In this document: piece after piece, positions 1 through 7,257 of the stretch
Position numbering within the stretch: position 1 is the stretch's first letter
How the letters are laid out: every line of letters begins with the position of its first letter
Origin: UBA4416 sp035439445
GTDB lineage: Bacteria; Bacteroidota; Bacteroidia; B-17B0; Aurantibacillaceae
Direction: 5' to 3'
DNA: 64,000 nucleotides
NCBI GenBank assembly: GCA_035439445.1
Contig: DAORKG010000014.1
Location: forward strand, 17,875 to 81,874
Position numbers and translations under genes: made by a program
Notes under the pieces: model-generated
Told to the model about the DNA's origin: nothing
The model's database searches: none
Seen by the model: only the letters and a program-made list of their open reading frames with translations

Positions 1-235
1 CTTTTCTTTCTTCTTCTTTATCCAAAGGTAAATCTTCAGGACGAAGAGTAATTTCCTGATCTTTTCTCCAGTAATCATCACTCACAAAAAAAGAGGCAGC
101 ATGTTTTTTATCAAACTTGTAAGCCTCTTGAATTGCATTATGAAAATCTTCGAATGTTTGTCCAGATAATATTTCTATTTCTCTGTAAATATCTTCGTTG
201 TCTTCTATGAATAATTTAAATTTATATACTGCCAT
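1..235 (-). CDS. pRiA4b ORF-3-like protein (partial, N-terminus only)
   Basis: The ATG is at 233-235 and the reading frame runs off the left edge, so only about 78 residues are seen. The protein begins MAVYKFKLFIEDNEDIYREI and continues through a segment with FEDFHNAIQEAYKFD and a later SDDYWRKDQEI. This layout (beta strand with an acidic patch, then a helix of the LHxAIQxAF type) is that of the plasmid pRiA4b ORF-3 family. Members are common in chromosomes and their biochemical role is not established. It is the last visible gene of a minus-strand run behind hbd and an unknown gene. The family call is fairly good; function is unknown. Confidence 0.7.
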   Translation of the reverse strand, partial: MAVYKFKLFIEDNEDIYREIEILSGQTFEDFHNAIQEAYKFDKKHAASFFVSDDYWRKDQEITLRPEDLPLDKEEERK

Positions 236-246
236 TACGATTATGG

Positions 247-705
247 TTAGTTGTTTTTAGTTACAATTGCATTATTGCCATCAAAATTAAAGTTCCAACC
301 ATCTTCAAAAATTTTTGGAAGGTATCGTTTATATAATTTTAATCGGGCATTTCCTTTAATCTTATTTTTTTGTTCAACATCACTATTGCTTCTTTCATTT
401 TCATCATCTCTATCTACGGCATGAAATTCATAGATGTTTACTTTTGAGTGCTGTTCCATAAAATCTTTTACAATTTTCACAATGGTATTCATTACTCTGT
501 AAACTTCTCCTCTGTTGGTTGTGATATATTCTTCTCCTTCAAACTCTTCATTAATAACACCAAACACAATTGTAGAGTGTAAAATATTATCCTGACGACG
601 CCCAAAACGAACCTCATAGCGCAAACCCGATGATGTATTAAAATAATACACCCCCGCACTCTTTATAGCCGGAAATTCGATTGGGAATAAGGAACTCTCA
701 GGCAT
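247..705 (-). CDS. Conserved-looking protein of unknown function
   Basis: A 152-residue soluble protein with no signal peptide or membrane segment. I do not recognise it securely. The middle carries NRGEVYRVMNTIVKIVKDF, followed after a charged linker by ARLKLYKRYL. A pattern of N-x-G-[DE] then a helix, then R-x-x-LY, is loosely like small phage or DUF6934-type proteins, but the match is weak and I would not name it on that basis. It starts 3 bases after the hbd stop codon, so it is very likely co-transcribed with hbd and with the pRiA4b-like gene 11 bases further on. Nothing in the sequence links it chemically to hbd. Confidence 0.75.
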   Translation of the reverse strand: MPESSLFPIEFPAIKSAGVYYFNTSSGLRYEVRFGRRQDNILHSTIVFGVINEEFEGEEYITTNRGEVYRVMNTIVKIVKDFMEQHSKVNIYEFHAVDRDDENERSNSDVEQKNKIKGNARLKLYKRYLPKIFEDGWNFNFDGNNAIVTKNN

Positions 706-708
706 ATG

Positions 709-1620
709 TTATGCTAAAACAGATGTAGTATGTTTTTTAAAACGTTCGGCTAATACTAGGTCTTTTGTACCGGAAGAGTAGTCATAAAATCCTTTTCCGC
801 TTTTTACGCCTAAATTACCTGCAGTTACCATATTAACCAATAATGGACATGGAGCGTATTTTGGATTACCAAATCCATCTTGTAAAACTCTTAAAATATT
901 TAAACAAACATCTAATCCAATAAAATCAGCTAATTGTAATGGTCCCATAGGATGAGCCATTCCTAATTTCATAACCGTATCAATTTCTTCAACACCGGCA
1001 GTACCTTCATGAAGCGTAATGATTGCCTCATTAATCATAGGCATTAATATTTTGTTTGCTACAAATCCAGGATAGTCATTCACTTCGGTTGGAATTTTTC
1101 CTAATTTCTTTGACGTTTCCATGATTAGGCTACAAACTTCATTACTTGTTGAGTAACCACGAATAACTTCAACTAATTTCATAACCGGAACAGGATTCAT
1201 AAAGTGCATCCCGATTACTTTATCAGCACGTTTTGTAACTGCTGCAATTTGAGTAATTGAAATTGAAGAAGTATTACTTGCTAAAATGGTATTAGGTGGA
1301 CAAATTTCATCTAATTGTTTAAAGATAGCCAATTTAACGTTCACGTTTTCGCTTGCAGCTTCAACTACTAAGTCTGCATTTTTAGCACCATCTTCCAATT
1401 TTGTGAAGGTTTTAATGTTAGCTAGAGTAGCTGTTTTATCAGCTTCTGTAACTGTACCTTTTGCTATTTGCCTATCGATATTTTTTGATATAGTAGCTAA
1501 TGCTTTTTGAAGAGCTGGTTCACTAATATCTACTAAGTTAACTGAATAGCCACATTGAGCAAACACATGAGCGATACCATTTCCCATGGTTCCGCTTCCT
1601 ATAACTGTAATATTTTTCAT
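709..1620 (-). CDS. hbd: 3-hydroxybutyryl-CoA dehydrogenase
   Basis: A cytoplasmic NAD(P)-dependent enzyme that interconverts 3-hydroxybutyryl-CoA and acetoacetyl-CoA. At 303 residues it has the normal length of the short family. The Rossmann motif GSGTMGNG is at residues 8-15 and the acidic end of beta-2 at D31. The catalytic region has SNTSS near 115-119 and HFMNPVPVMKLVEV with the catalytic His at about 139, followed by the Asn-bearing helix NKILMPMINEA. The C-terminal dimerisation domain contains HPMGPLQLADFIGLD. It is the first gene of a minus-strand operon and lies divergently to gcvH across a 202-base gap. PaaH is the alternative name for the same fold; the local context does not separate the two. 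Confidence 0.93.
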   Translation of the reverse strand: MKNITVIGSGTMGNGIAHVFAQCGYSVNLVDISEPALQKALATISKNIDRQIAKGTVTEADKTATLANIKTFTKLEDGAKNADLVVEAASENVNVKLAIFKQLDEICPPNTILASNTSSISITQIAAVTKRADKVIGMHFMNPVPVMKLVEVIRGYSTSNEVCSLIMETSKKLGKIPTEVNDYPGFVANKILMPMINEAIITLHEGTAGVEEIDTVMKLGMAHPMGPLQLADFIGLDVCLNILRVLQDGFGNPKYAPCPLLVNMVTAGNLGVKSGKGFYDYSSGTKDLVLAERFKKHTTSVLA

Positions 1621-1777
1621 TTTTTATTGATTTAAAATTAGCTTAAAATAAACACACAAGGCTTAATTTTAGCGATGTAAATCTAAAATCTGTATGGCAT
1701 AAATACAAAAAGAGTTTTAAACCTTTTTTTGGTGTTAATTTGATAACTTATTTTCTTCGAAAATTAATTTAAACCTA

Positions 1778-1785
1778 TATATTTG
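1778..1785 (+). promoter_or_regulatory. Probable gcvH promoter, -7 box
   Basis: TATATTTG fits the Bacteroidota -7 consensus TAnnTTTG and lies 37 bases before the gcvH ATG. I see no good TTTG -33 element at the usual 17-23 base spacing, so only the -7 part is supported. Confidence 0.5.
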
Positions 1786-1822
1786 TGCAAAACTTGCTCA
1801 AAAACTAAATAAAATCACAAAT

Positions 1823-2203
1823 ATGAATTTCCCATCAGAATTAAAGTACACTAAAGATCACGAATGGATTCGTGTAGAAGGTAATGTAGCAACTATTGGT
1901 ATCACTGATTTCGCTCAAAAAGAATTGGGTGATATTGTTTATGTAGATATTACTACAATTGGTGAAACTGTTGCAAAAGAAGAAATTTTTGGAACTGTTG
2001 AAGCAGTTAAAACAGTATCTGACTTATTTATGCCTATCACAGGTAAAGTATTAGAAATGAACAAGGATATTGATAGTGCACCAGAATCTGTAAACACAGA
2101 CCCTTATGGAAAAGGATGGATGATTAAAGCAAGTATTGATAATGAGGCTGAGTTAGCTGATTTATTATCTGCAGATGCTTACAAAGCATTAATTGGAGCT
2201 TAA
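1823..2203 (+). CDS. gcvH: Glycine cleavage system H protein
   Basis: The lipoyl carrier of the glycine cleavage complex. It shuttles the aminomethyl group from the P protein to the T protein and is reoxidised by the L protein. The 126-residue length is typical. The N-terminal YTKDHEWIRVEG is the family signature, and the lipoylated lysine is K63 within GTVEAVKTVSDL. The C-terminal PYGKGWMIKA is also characteristic. No gcvP or gcvT is nearby, so the system is dispersed, as is usual in this phylum. A strong hairpin terminator follows directly. Confidence 0.98.
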   Translation: MNFPSELKYTKDHEWIRVEGNVATIGITDFAQKELGDIVYVDITTIGETVAKEEIFGTVEAVKTVSDLFMPITGKVLEMNKDIDSAPESVNTDPYGKGWMIKASIDNEAELADLLSADAYKALIGA

Positions 2204-2224
2204 TTTCTAATAATAATACATATT

Positions 2225-2256
2225 AAAACCTCCTGTTTTTCGGGAGGTTTTTTGTT
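2225..2256 (+). terminator. Rho-independent terminator after gcvH
   Basis: The arms AAACCTCC (2226-2233) and GGAGGTTT (2243-2250) are followed by a T-rich run that reaches 2258. The next ATG (2259) sits right at the end of this run. Confidence 0.9.
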
Positions 2257-2258
2257 TT

Positions 2259-2642
2259 ATGCTGAAATTTCTTTTAAAATATAGTTTAACTGCTGCCATT
2301 ATATGGACGTTGATTATTTTTATATTGTGCTGTACTCCTGGGCAGTATATTCCTACTACCAATTGGCTAGAGTTGTTGAGTTTTGACAAGTTTGTTCATA
2401 CCAGCATTTTTTTTACTTTATCTTTATTATGGTTAGTTTTCACATTTCGTATAGGTAGGCTTAATTTTTTTTCGATAATTTTTGTTATCTTACTATGTGT
2501 GTCTTATGGTGGAGCTCTGGAAATAATGCAGGCAACCATTTTTAGCAATCGTAGTGGCGATTGGCTTGATTTTATAGCTAACACATTTGGTTGCCTAATG
2601 GGATTATGGTTTTTTCATAAGAAGAAAGGAATCCTTGATTAA
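2259..2642 (+). CDS. VanZ-like membrane protein
   Basis: A 127-residue integral membrane protein with four hydrophobic segments, at about residues 10-27, 45-63, 70-87 and 105-120. The sequence DKFVHTSIFFTLSLLW after the first helix and the late segment NRSGDWLDFIANTFGCLMG are the family hallmarks of VanZ-like proteins, namely the KxxH and D-x-x-x-N-x-x-G patterns. VanZ was first described with teicoplanin resistance, but chromosomal homologues in this phylum are common and their role is not known. The ATG immediately follows the gcvH terminator, so its own promoter is not obvious; readthrough is one possibility. Confidence 0.82.
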   Translation: MLKFLLKYSLTAAIIWTLIIFILCCTPGQYIPTTNWLELLSFDKFVHTSIFFTLSLLWLVFTFRIGRLNFFSIIFVILLCVSYGGALEIMQATIFSNRSGDWLDFIANTFGCLMGLWFFHKKKGILD

Positions 2643-2719
2643 ACATATATTGTGAGTAAATTGTAAATAGCTTTTTACTTATTAATAGTAAATTCGTACC
2701 CTCTAAATTTATTAAAACT

Positions 2720-3670
2720 ATGTCAACTACAACTGAACATATCAAATGCCTTATTATTGGCTCAGGTCCTGCAGGTTATACTGCAGCTATATACGCTTCT
2801 CGCGCTGATTTAAAACCAGTTTTATACACAGGCTTAACACCAGGAGGACAATTAACCGAAACTACGGAAGTGGATAATTTTCCAGGTTATCCCAAAGGAG
2901 TAACTGGTCCGGCTTTAATGGAAGATTTAAAAGCTCAGGCAGAACGTTTTGGAACACAAGTTCGCTTTGGTGTAGCGACTAAAGCCGATTTAACATCTAA
3001 TCCCAAAAGAATTTGGATTGATGAAGCTACTGAAATTACAGCAGATTCAGTTATCATTTCAACTGGAGCATCTGCTAAATGGTTAGGCCTGGAAAATGAA
3101 ACTCGTTTAAGAATGAATGCTGGAGGTGTCTCTGCATGTGCTGTGTGCGATGGTTTCTTTTACAGAGGACAAGAAGTTGCAATTGTTGGAGCAGGCGATA
3201 CGGCTGCTGAAGAAGCAACTTACTTATCAAAATTGTGCAAGAAAGTATACATGATTGTTCGTAAGGGTGAAATGCGCGCTAGTAAAGCCATGCAGCATCG
3301 AGTTACAACTACAGAAAATATTGAACTTGTTTATAATAGCGAAACTCATGATATTTTAGGGAAAGATGCAGTTGAAGGAGTAGTGGTTAAAAATAACATT
3401 ACAAATGAACTAAGAACTTTAAATGTAACCGGTTTTTTTGTGGCTATTGGGCATAAACCAAACACTGATATATTTAAAGGCCAAATCAATATGGACGAAT
3501 TGGGCTATATTGATGTCGTTCCAGGCTCAACAAAAACTAATATTGAAGGTGTTTTTGCAGTTGGAGATTGTGCTGATAAAACTTACCGTCAAGCAATTAC
3601 CGCAGCTGGTAGTGGTTGCATGGGAGCATTAGATGCTGAACGTTATTTAGCTTCTTCCGGAAAACATTAA
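2720..3670 (+). CDS. trxB: Thioredoxin reductase
   Basis: An FAD- and NADPH-dependent enzyme that reduces thioredoxin, 316 residues. The FAD motif is GSGPAG at about 14-19 and the NADPH motif GAGDTA lies in the second Rossmann domain. The redox-active CAVC is at C140 and C143, and the C-terminal FAD signature is GVFAVGDCAD. The CxxC pair and the low-molecular-weight layout separate it from the ferredoxin-NADP reductase of the same fold at 22081-23091, which lacks the pair. It appears to be a single-gene unit. Confidence 0.97.
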   Translation: MSTTTEHIKCLIIGSGPAGYTAAIYASRADLKPVLYTGLTPGGQLTETTEVDNFPGYPKGVTGPALMEDLKAQAERFGTQVRFGVATKADLTSNPKRIWIDEATEITADSVIISTGASAKWLGLENETRLRMNAGGVSACAVCDGFFYRGQEVAIVGAGDTAAEEATYLSKLCKKVYMIVRKGEMRASKAMQHRVTTTENIELVYNSETHDILGKDAVEGVVVKNNITNELRTLNVTGFFVAIGHKPNTDIFKGQINMDELGYIDVVPGSTKTNIEGVFAVGDCADKTYRQAITAAGSGCMGALDAERYLASSGKH

Positions 3671-3734
3671 TTGATTTAACGTTTATTTTAAGTTATTTTT
3701 ATTATTTTGCACTCAAATTGCATTTAGATTAACC

Positions 3735-4469
3735 ATGATTTTTTACAGATTAATATACTTTTTGTTCTTATCAACAGTTTCTTTTATTGGTTTTTCTCAA
3801 ACTTTCTCAAGTCAAGTACCTCAGTTAAAAAGATATACTCCGGCAGAAATTATTGACCCGGATTATGGAATTATTAGATATAACAAATTGGTTCCTATGA
3901 TGGGAGGGGATTCTTTGCGATATACTAAAGATGGATATAACGCTCAAGGATGGCAAGAAGATTATTATGTAAGTGGAAAATTGTTACATAAAGGTTTTTA
4001 TGCAGATGGTTTTATTAAGGTTTTCAAAAATTATTATGAGAACGGCCAAGTAGAGCGTAGTTTTTCGAGTACAGATTTAAAACATGCTAAATTGGAAATC
4101 TATTACGATGATGGTAAAATACGATCTACGATTAATTATTACGAAGGAAACCCTCAAAATCAATATGATTTTTTCAGAAATGGATCGCCTGAGTATGTTG
4201 AGGAAAATGACAAGAATATTGAGTTTTTATATAAGAGAAATTCTTATTATGAAAATGGACTTCCGGCTTCTATGTTTGAATTGTTAGATAAAAAAACAAA
4301 GAAATACATGAAAAAAGAATTTTATGAAAATGGCAGAGTTAAGGAAGAGGGCACAATGCTATTTAGAAAAGATTTAGGTGATTACCTGAAAGATGGTGCT
4401 TGGACTTATTATGACGAAAAAGGTAATGTTACTAAAACGGAGAATTACCATAACGGAGAAAAAGAATAA
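3735..4469 (+). CDS. Exported MORN-repeat (YwqK-like) protein
   Basis: A 244-residue exported protein with an N-terminal signal peptide ending near SFIGFSQ. The body consists of repeated Y-x-(D/E)-(N/D)-G units, for example YVSGKLLHKGFYADG, YYENGQVERSFS, FYENGRVKEEG and YYDEKGNVTKTENYHNGEKE. This is the MORN-variant repeat seen in proteins annotated as YwqK-family antitoxin components. No toxin partner is adjacent, so an antitoxin role is not supported here. Such secreted repeats are frequent in Bacteroidota and probably fold as an extended beta solenoid at the cell envelope. Confidence 0.85.
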   Translation: MIFYRLIYFLFLSTVSFIGFSQTFSSQVPQLKRYTPAEIIDPDYGIIRYNKLVPMMGGDSLRYTKDGYNAQGWQEDYYVSGKLLHKGFYADGFIKVFKNYYENGQVERSFSSTDLKHAKLEIYYDDGKIRSTINYYEGNPQNQYDFFRNGSPEYVEENDKNIEFLYKRNSYYENGLPASMFELLDKKTKKYMKKEFYENGRVKEEGTMLFRKDLGDYLKDGAWTYYDEKGNVTKTENYHNGEKE

Positions 4470-4503
4470 ATAAGAAGGGGTTGCGATAGTAACCCCTTCT
4501 TAT
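4470..4503. terminator. Bidirectional terminator between convergent genes
   Basis: A 13-base perfect stem, ATAAGAAGGGGTT (4470-4482) with AACCCCTTCTTAT (4491-4503), has an 8-base loop and lies between the convergent stops of the MORN-repeat gene and the minus-strand operon. The right arm overlaps the stop codon of the minus-strand gene. Confidence 0.85.
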
Positions 4504-4925
4504 TTGGTTTTATTTACTTTTTTGCAATCCGGAAAAATTACAATATCACATAAATCCGGTAAATCCTCCTCATGTCCATCCTTATCTTGTGCTTTTAAAT
4601 TTGTTAAACAAATTTTGGTTGCTAGTTTTTTCTTCTTGGTTAAAAAATCAATTGTTTTTTTAGGAAAGGTATTCCCTTCAACCGGAGCTTGATAAGCTTT
4701 ATTATCTTCTTTATAAAATATGGTAAAGCTTTTTATTGCTTGTTCGTGAGGGTTACCATATCTGTCAAAAGCTATGACTTTGTATTCTGTTTCGTCAAAT
4801 GCTGCTTTTACAAATAACTTTTCTTTTTCTACTTTGATTTTATGCACCTGATCTTCTTGAGAGAGAAGACTTACAGATGAACACATAAAAACAATTAATA
4901 ACCCGTTTAATAATGTTTTTTTCAA
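4500..4925 (-). CDS. Exported protein of unknown function
   Basis: A 141-residue protein with a clear signal peptide, MKKTLLNGLLIVFMCSSVSLLSQ. The mature part is lysine-rich with a C-terminal cysteine pattern (CLTNL, LPDLCDIVIFPDC) that could form a disulphide. I recognise no family. The start is a TTG at 4923-4925 that directly abuts the stop of the preceding gene (4926-4928), and no ATG is available before the hydrophobic core. It is the last gene of the protease/two-component operon, which suggests envelope-related work, but this is inference from position only. Confidence 0.75.
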   Translation of the reverse strand: MKKTLLNGLLIVFMCSSVSLLSQEDQVHKIKVEKEKLFVKAAFDETEYKVIAFDRYGNPHEQAIKSFTIFYKEDNKAYQAPVEGNTFPKKTIDFLTKKKKLATKICLTNLKAQDKDGHEEDLPDLCDIVIFPDCKKVNKTK

Positions 4926-5474
4926 TTAATTAGTGTTTAGTTTTTGTTCAATAAATTGAATGGTTTCAGTAACTGCAACACTTGGATCTTTTATTTTTAA
5001 TAATGAATCTAAAGCTTGTTTTAAAATTGAAGAGTCAATTTCTGATTCCATTTCTTGTATAACGGTAAAAGCTTCAAAAGATACATTAAAATCTTTATAA
5101 CAAACTAAACTAATGAAAAACTGAAAATCTTTGCTGAAATCTAAGCCTGTTTCCCAGCATGAAGCTATAATCTGAGCTTTATGTATAGGATTTTTTGTAC
5201 TACTGATAGCATTGATAATAAAAGCTTGAGCATTATTTGCTTTTAAGTGTTTTAAAGCCTCGTCTTTTTCTTCGCGAGTAGATTTATTACTTACCAGAAC
5301 AGTAACGGCATCTGCATTATCGGTATCTTTTTTTGTTATCCCTTCCGATCCAATAATGATAGTAGAGTATTCGTTTTCGTCAAATAATTTCTCGGGATTT
5401 ATTTCAGGAACAATATCACCTTTTAATTCATCAGGTAATAAATCATCTAACTCATTGTCTTCGTTGTTTTTCAT
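4926..5474 (-). CDS. Cytoplasmic helical protein of unknown function
   Basis: A 182-residue protein without signal peptide or membrane segments. The first 50 residues are strongly acidic (NNEDNELDDLLPDELKGD). The rest looks all-helical, with segments such as STREEKDEALKHLKANNAQAFIINAI that could be HEAT-like, though I cannot see regular repeats. It is not recognised. It lies 26 bases downstream of the LytTR regulator gene and is followed without any gap by the exported unknown protein, so all are probably one transcript. A role in the same signalling or proteolysis pathway is possible but unproven. Confidence 0.75.
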   Translation of the reverse strand: MKNNEDNELDDLLPDELKGDIVPEINPEKLFDENEYSTIIIGSEGITKKDTDNADAVTVLVSNKSTREEKDEALKHLKANNAQAFIINAISSTKNPIHKAQIIASCWETGLDFSKDFQFFISLVCYKDFNVSFEAFTVIQEMESEIDSSILKQALDSLLKIKDPSVAVTETIQFIEQKLNTN

Positions 5475-5500
5475 AGGACAAATTTACACATTTAGAAACT

Positions 5501-6214
5501 TTATAAGCTCATCATATCTTTTAATTTAACTGCCTGGCGACGAGAAATTTCAATTTCTTGTCCACCTTTTAGTTTTACCATTAATCCGCCATTAAACCAG
5601 GTTTCAATACTTTCTACCCAGCTTAAATTAACAATATGCTTACGACTTGCTCTAAAAAACGTTTTCTCATCCAATCGTTCTTCCAAGCTATTTAAGCTTC
5701 TTAAAATTAAAGGGCGGAAATTATCAAAATAAACACGCACATAGTTGCCTTCACTTTCAAATAAACGAATATTACTCAAACGAACAAACCATGTCTTCTC
5801 ACCATCTTTAATAAACACTTGGTCGTTTTCTTTTAAAGGAGTTGTATTTTCTTTCTTTTCGGAAGTTTCCTTTAAAGTCAATTTTTTTATGGTTTCAGCT
5901 AAACGCTCGGGAGAAACAGGTTTTAGAAGATAGTCATATGCATTTACTTCAAATGCCTTAATGGCATATTCATCGTAAGCAGTTACAAAAACAACATCGG
6001 GTAGGGCAGAAACCTCTTCTATAAGTTCTAAGCCTGTTTTTCCTGGCATTTGAATATCTAGGAATATAACATCCGGATTTAATTCTGCAATTTTTTCTTT
6101 AGCCGATTGTGCATTATTGCATTCAGCAATTACTTCAATTTCTTTATGCGCAGCTAATAAGTTTTTTAATTCTTGTCTTGCTAAACGTTCGTCGTCAATA
6201 ATAATAGCCTTCAT
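5501..6214 (-). CDS. LytTR-family response regulator
   Basis: A DNA-binding response regulator of 237 residues. The receiver domain covers about 1-120 with the acidic pair D7-D8, phospho-acceptor D53 in FLDIQMPG, the switch residue in FVTAYDEYA and lysine in YLLKPVS. The LytTR domain covers about 135-237, with FIKDGEKTWFVRLSNIRLFES and the typical FFRASRKHIVNL. These proteins bind DNA through beta strands. The cognate histidine kinase lies 13 bases upstream on the same strand, so the two form a two-component system. Confidence 0.95.
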   Translation of the reverse strand: MKAIIIDDERLARQELKNLLAAHKEIEVIAECNNAQSAKEKIAELNPDVIFLDIQMPGKTGLELIEEVSALPDVVFVTAYDEYAIKAFEVNAYDYLLKPVSPERLAETIKKLTLKETSEKKENTTPLKENDQVFIKDGEKTWFVRLSNIRLFESEGNYVRVYFDNFRPLILRSLNSLEERLDEKTFFRASRKHIVNLSWVESIETWFNGGLMVKLKGGQEIEISRRQAVKLKDMMSL

Positions 6215-6227
6215 GATATTTTGAATC

Positions 6228-7256
6228 TTAATTGTTTATAATTATTTTACTAATGACATTTTTGTCATCTAAGTTTTTTATTGTGAATGTGGCTTTTTTA
6301 CCAAATAACAATTCCAATCGATGTGTTGTATTTTCTAAACCAAAACCTGAATCAGATTTTGAATTAGGTTGCAGTTGCCCTGTATTTATGATTTCTATTT
6401 CAAATCCATTGTCTGTTTTTATAGAACTTATAGAAATATGTCCGCCTTCGGGGTATTTACTAATACCATGTTTAATCCCATTTTCAACCAAAGTTTGAAT
6501 CATCATTGGTGGTATGTTTAGAGAAAGTGTGTTGTGTGCAATTTCAAAATTAAAACATAATCGTTCTTCAAATCTAATATGTTCAAGCTCTAGATAATCT
6601 TTAACTAATGCCAATTCCTCTTCTAAACTTATATATTTGTTTTTATGCATCATTAATGTGTTTCGTAAGATATTTGACAATTGTGTAATAGCTATTTTGG
6701 CTTTTTTAGGATCTTCATCTACTAAAGCTCGGATACTATTCATGCTGTTAAACATGAAATGAGGATTTAATTGAGATTTTAATTTGTTTAATTCTACTTC
6801 TTTTGAATTGGCTTCAAGACGTAAGTTCTGAATTTCAGTTCGTTTATAATTATCAAAAAAGTGAAATCCAAAATAAATTACAGACCAGATAATGAAAATT
6901 AACACTAAACTTAAAATTTTTGAAGTAGCAGCCAATAAATCTATTTGTTCAGAAGTTTGACTAAATAGATTAACTATTCCAATATTAATGATAAAGAATA
7001 GTATCGACATAATTAATGAAGATACTATGATGACCGGAATCTGAAAAAATACATTAACTTTTAAAACATTATACTTTAAAACAACAAATCTGTATGCATG
7101 GGTAATGGTAATACCTAATGGCAACCAAATTAAAAACAATAAAATGTCTTTGAAATTTGTATTATAACTGAGTTTAAAGAAAAATAAATTGATGGCAGCA
7201 TATAGTGTCCAACCAACGAATTGGCAAGTCCAGTATATATTATTTTTTCTAGCCAT
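6228..7256 (-). CDS. LytS/YehU-type sensor histidine kinase
   Basis: A membrane histidine kinase. I place the start at the ATG of MARKNN (7254-7256), one base after the stop of the M61 gene; the longer frame begins with a GTG at 7268 inside that gene. Four hydrophobic segments cover about residues 12-130. The His_kinase motif LNPHFMFNSMNSIRAL carries the phosphorylated His at about 166, followed by the HATPase domain with MIQTLVENGIKHG (N box) and SGFGLENTTHRL (G box). No separate periplasmic sensor domain is seen, so the signal is probably sensed within or at the membrane. Confidence 0.93.
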   Translation of the reverse strand: MARKNNIYWTCQFVGWTLYAAINLFFFKLSYNTNFKDILLFLIWLPLGITITHAYRFVVLKYNVLKVNVFFQIPVIIVSSLIMSILFFIINIGIVNLFSQTSEQIDLLAATSKILSLVLIFIIWSVIYFGFHFFDNYKRTEIQNLRLEANSKEVELNKLKSQLNPHFMFNSMNSIRALVDEDPKKAKIAITQLSNILRNTLMMHKNKYISLEEELALVKDYLELEHIRFEERLCFNFEIAHNTLSLNIPPMMIQTLVENGIKHGISKYPEGGHISISSIKTDNGFEIEIINTGQLQPNSKSDSGFGLENTTHRLELLFGKKATFTIKNLDDKNVISKIIINN

Positions 7257-7257
7257 T

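Noticed and set aside
1286..1510. Open frame antisense to hbd
   Set aside because: It lies wholly inside a gene with intact family motifs on the other strand and has no recognisable protein features.
2259..2642. VanZ-like gene as antibiotic-resistance gene
   Set aside because: No other van gene is near, and VanZ-like proteins are frequent in chromosomes without resistance.
3735..4469. MORN-repeat protein as the antitoxin of a toxin-antitoxin pair
   Set aside because: The protein has a signal peptide and no toxin gene is beside it.
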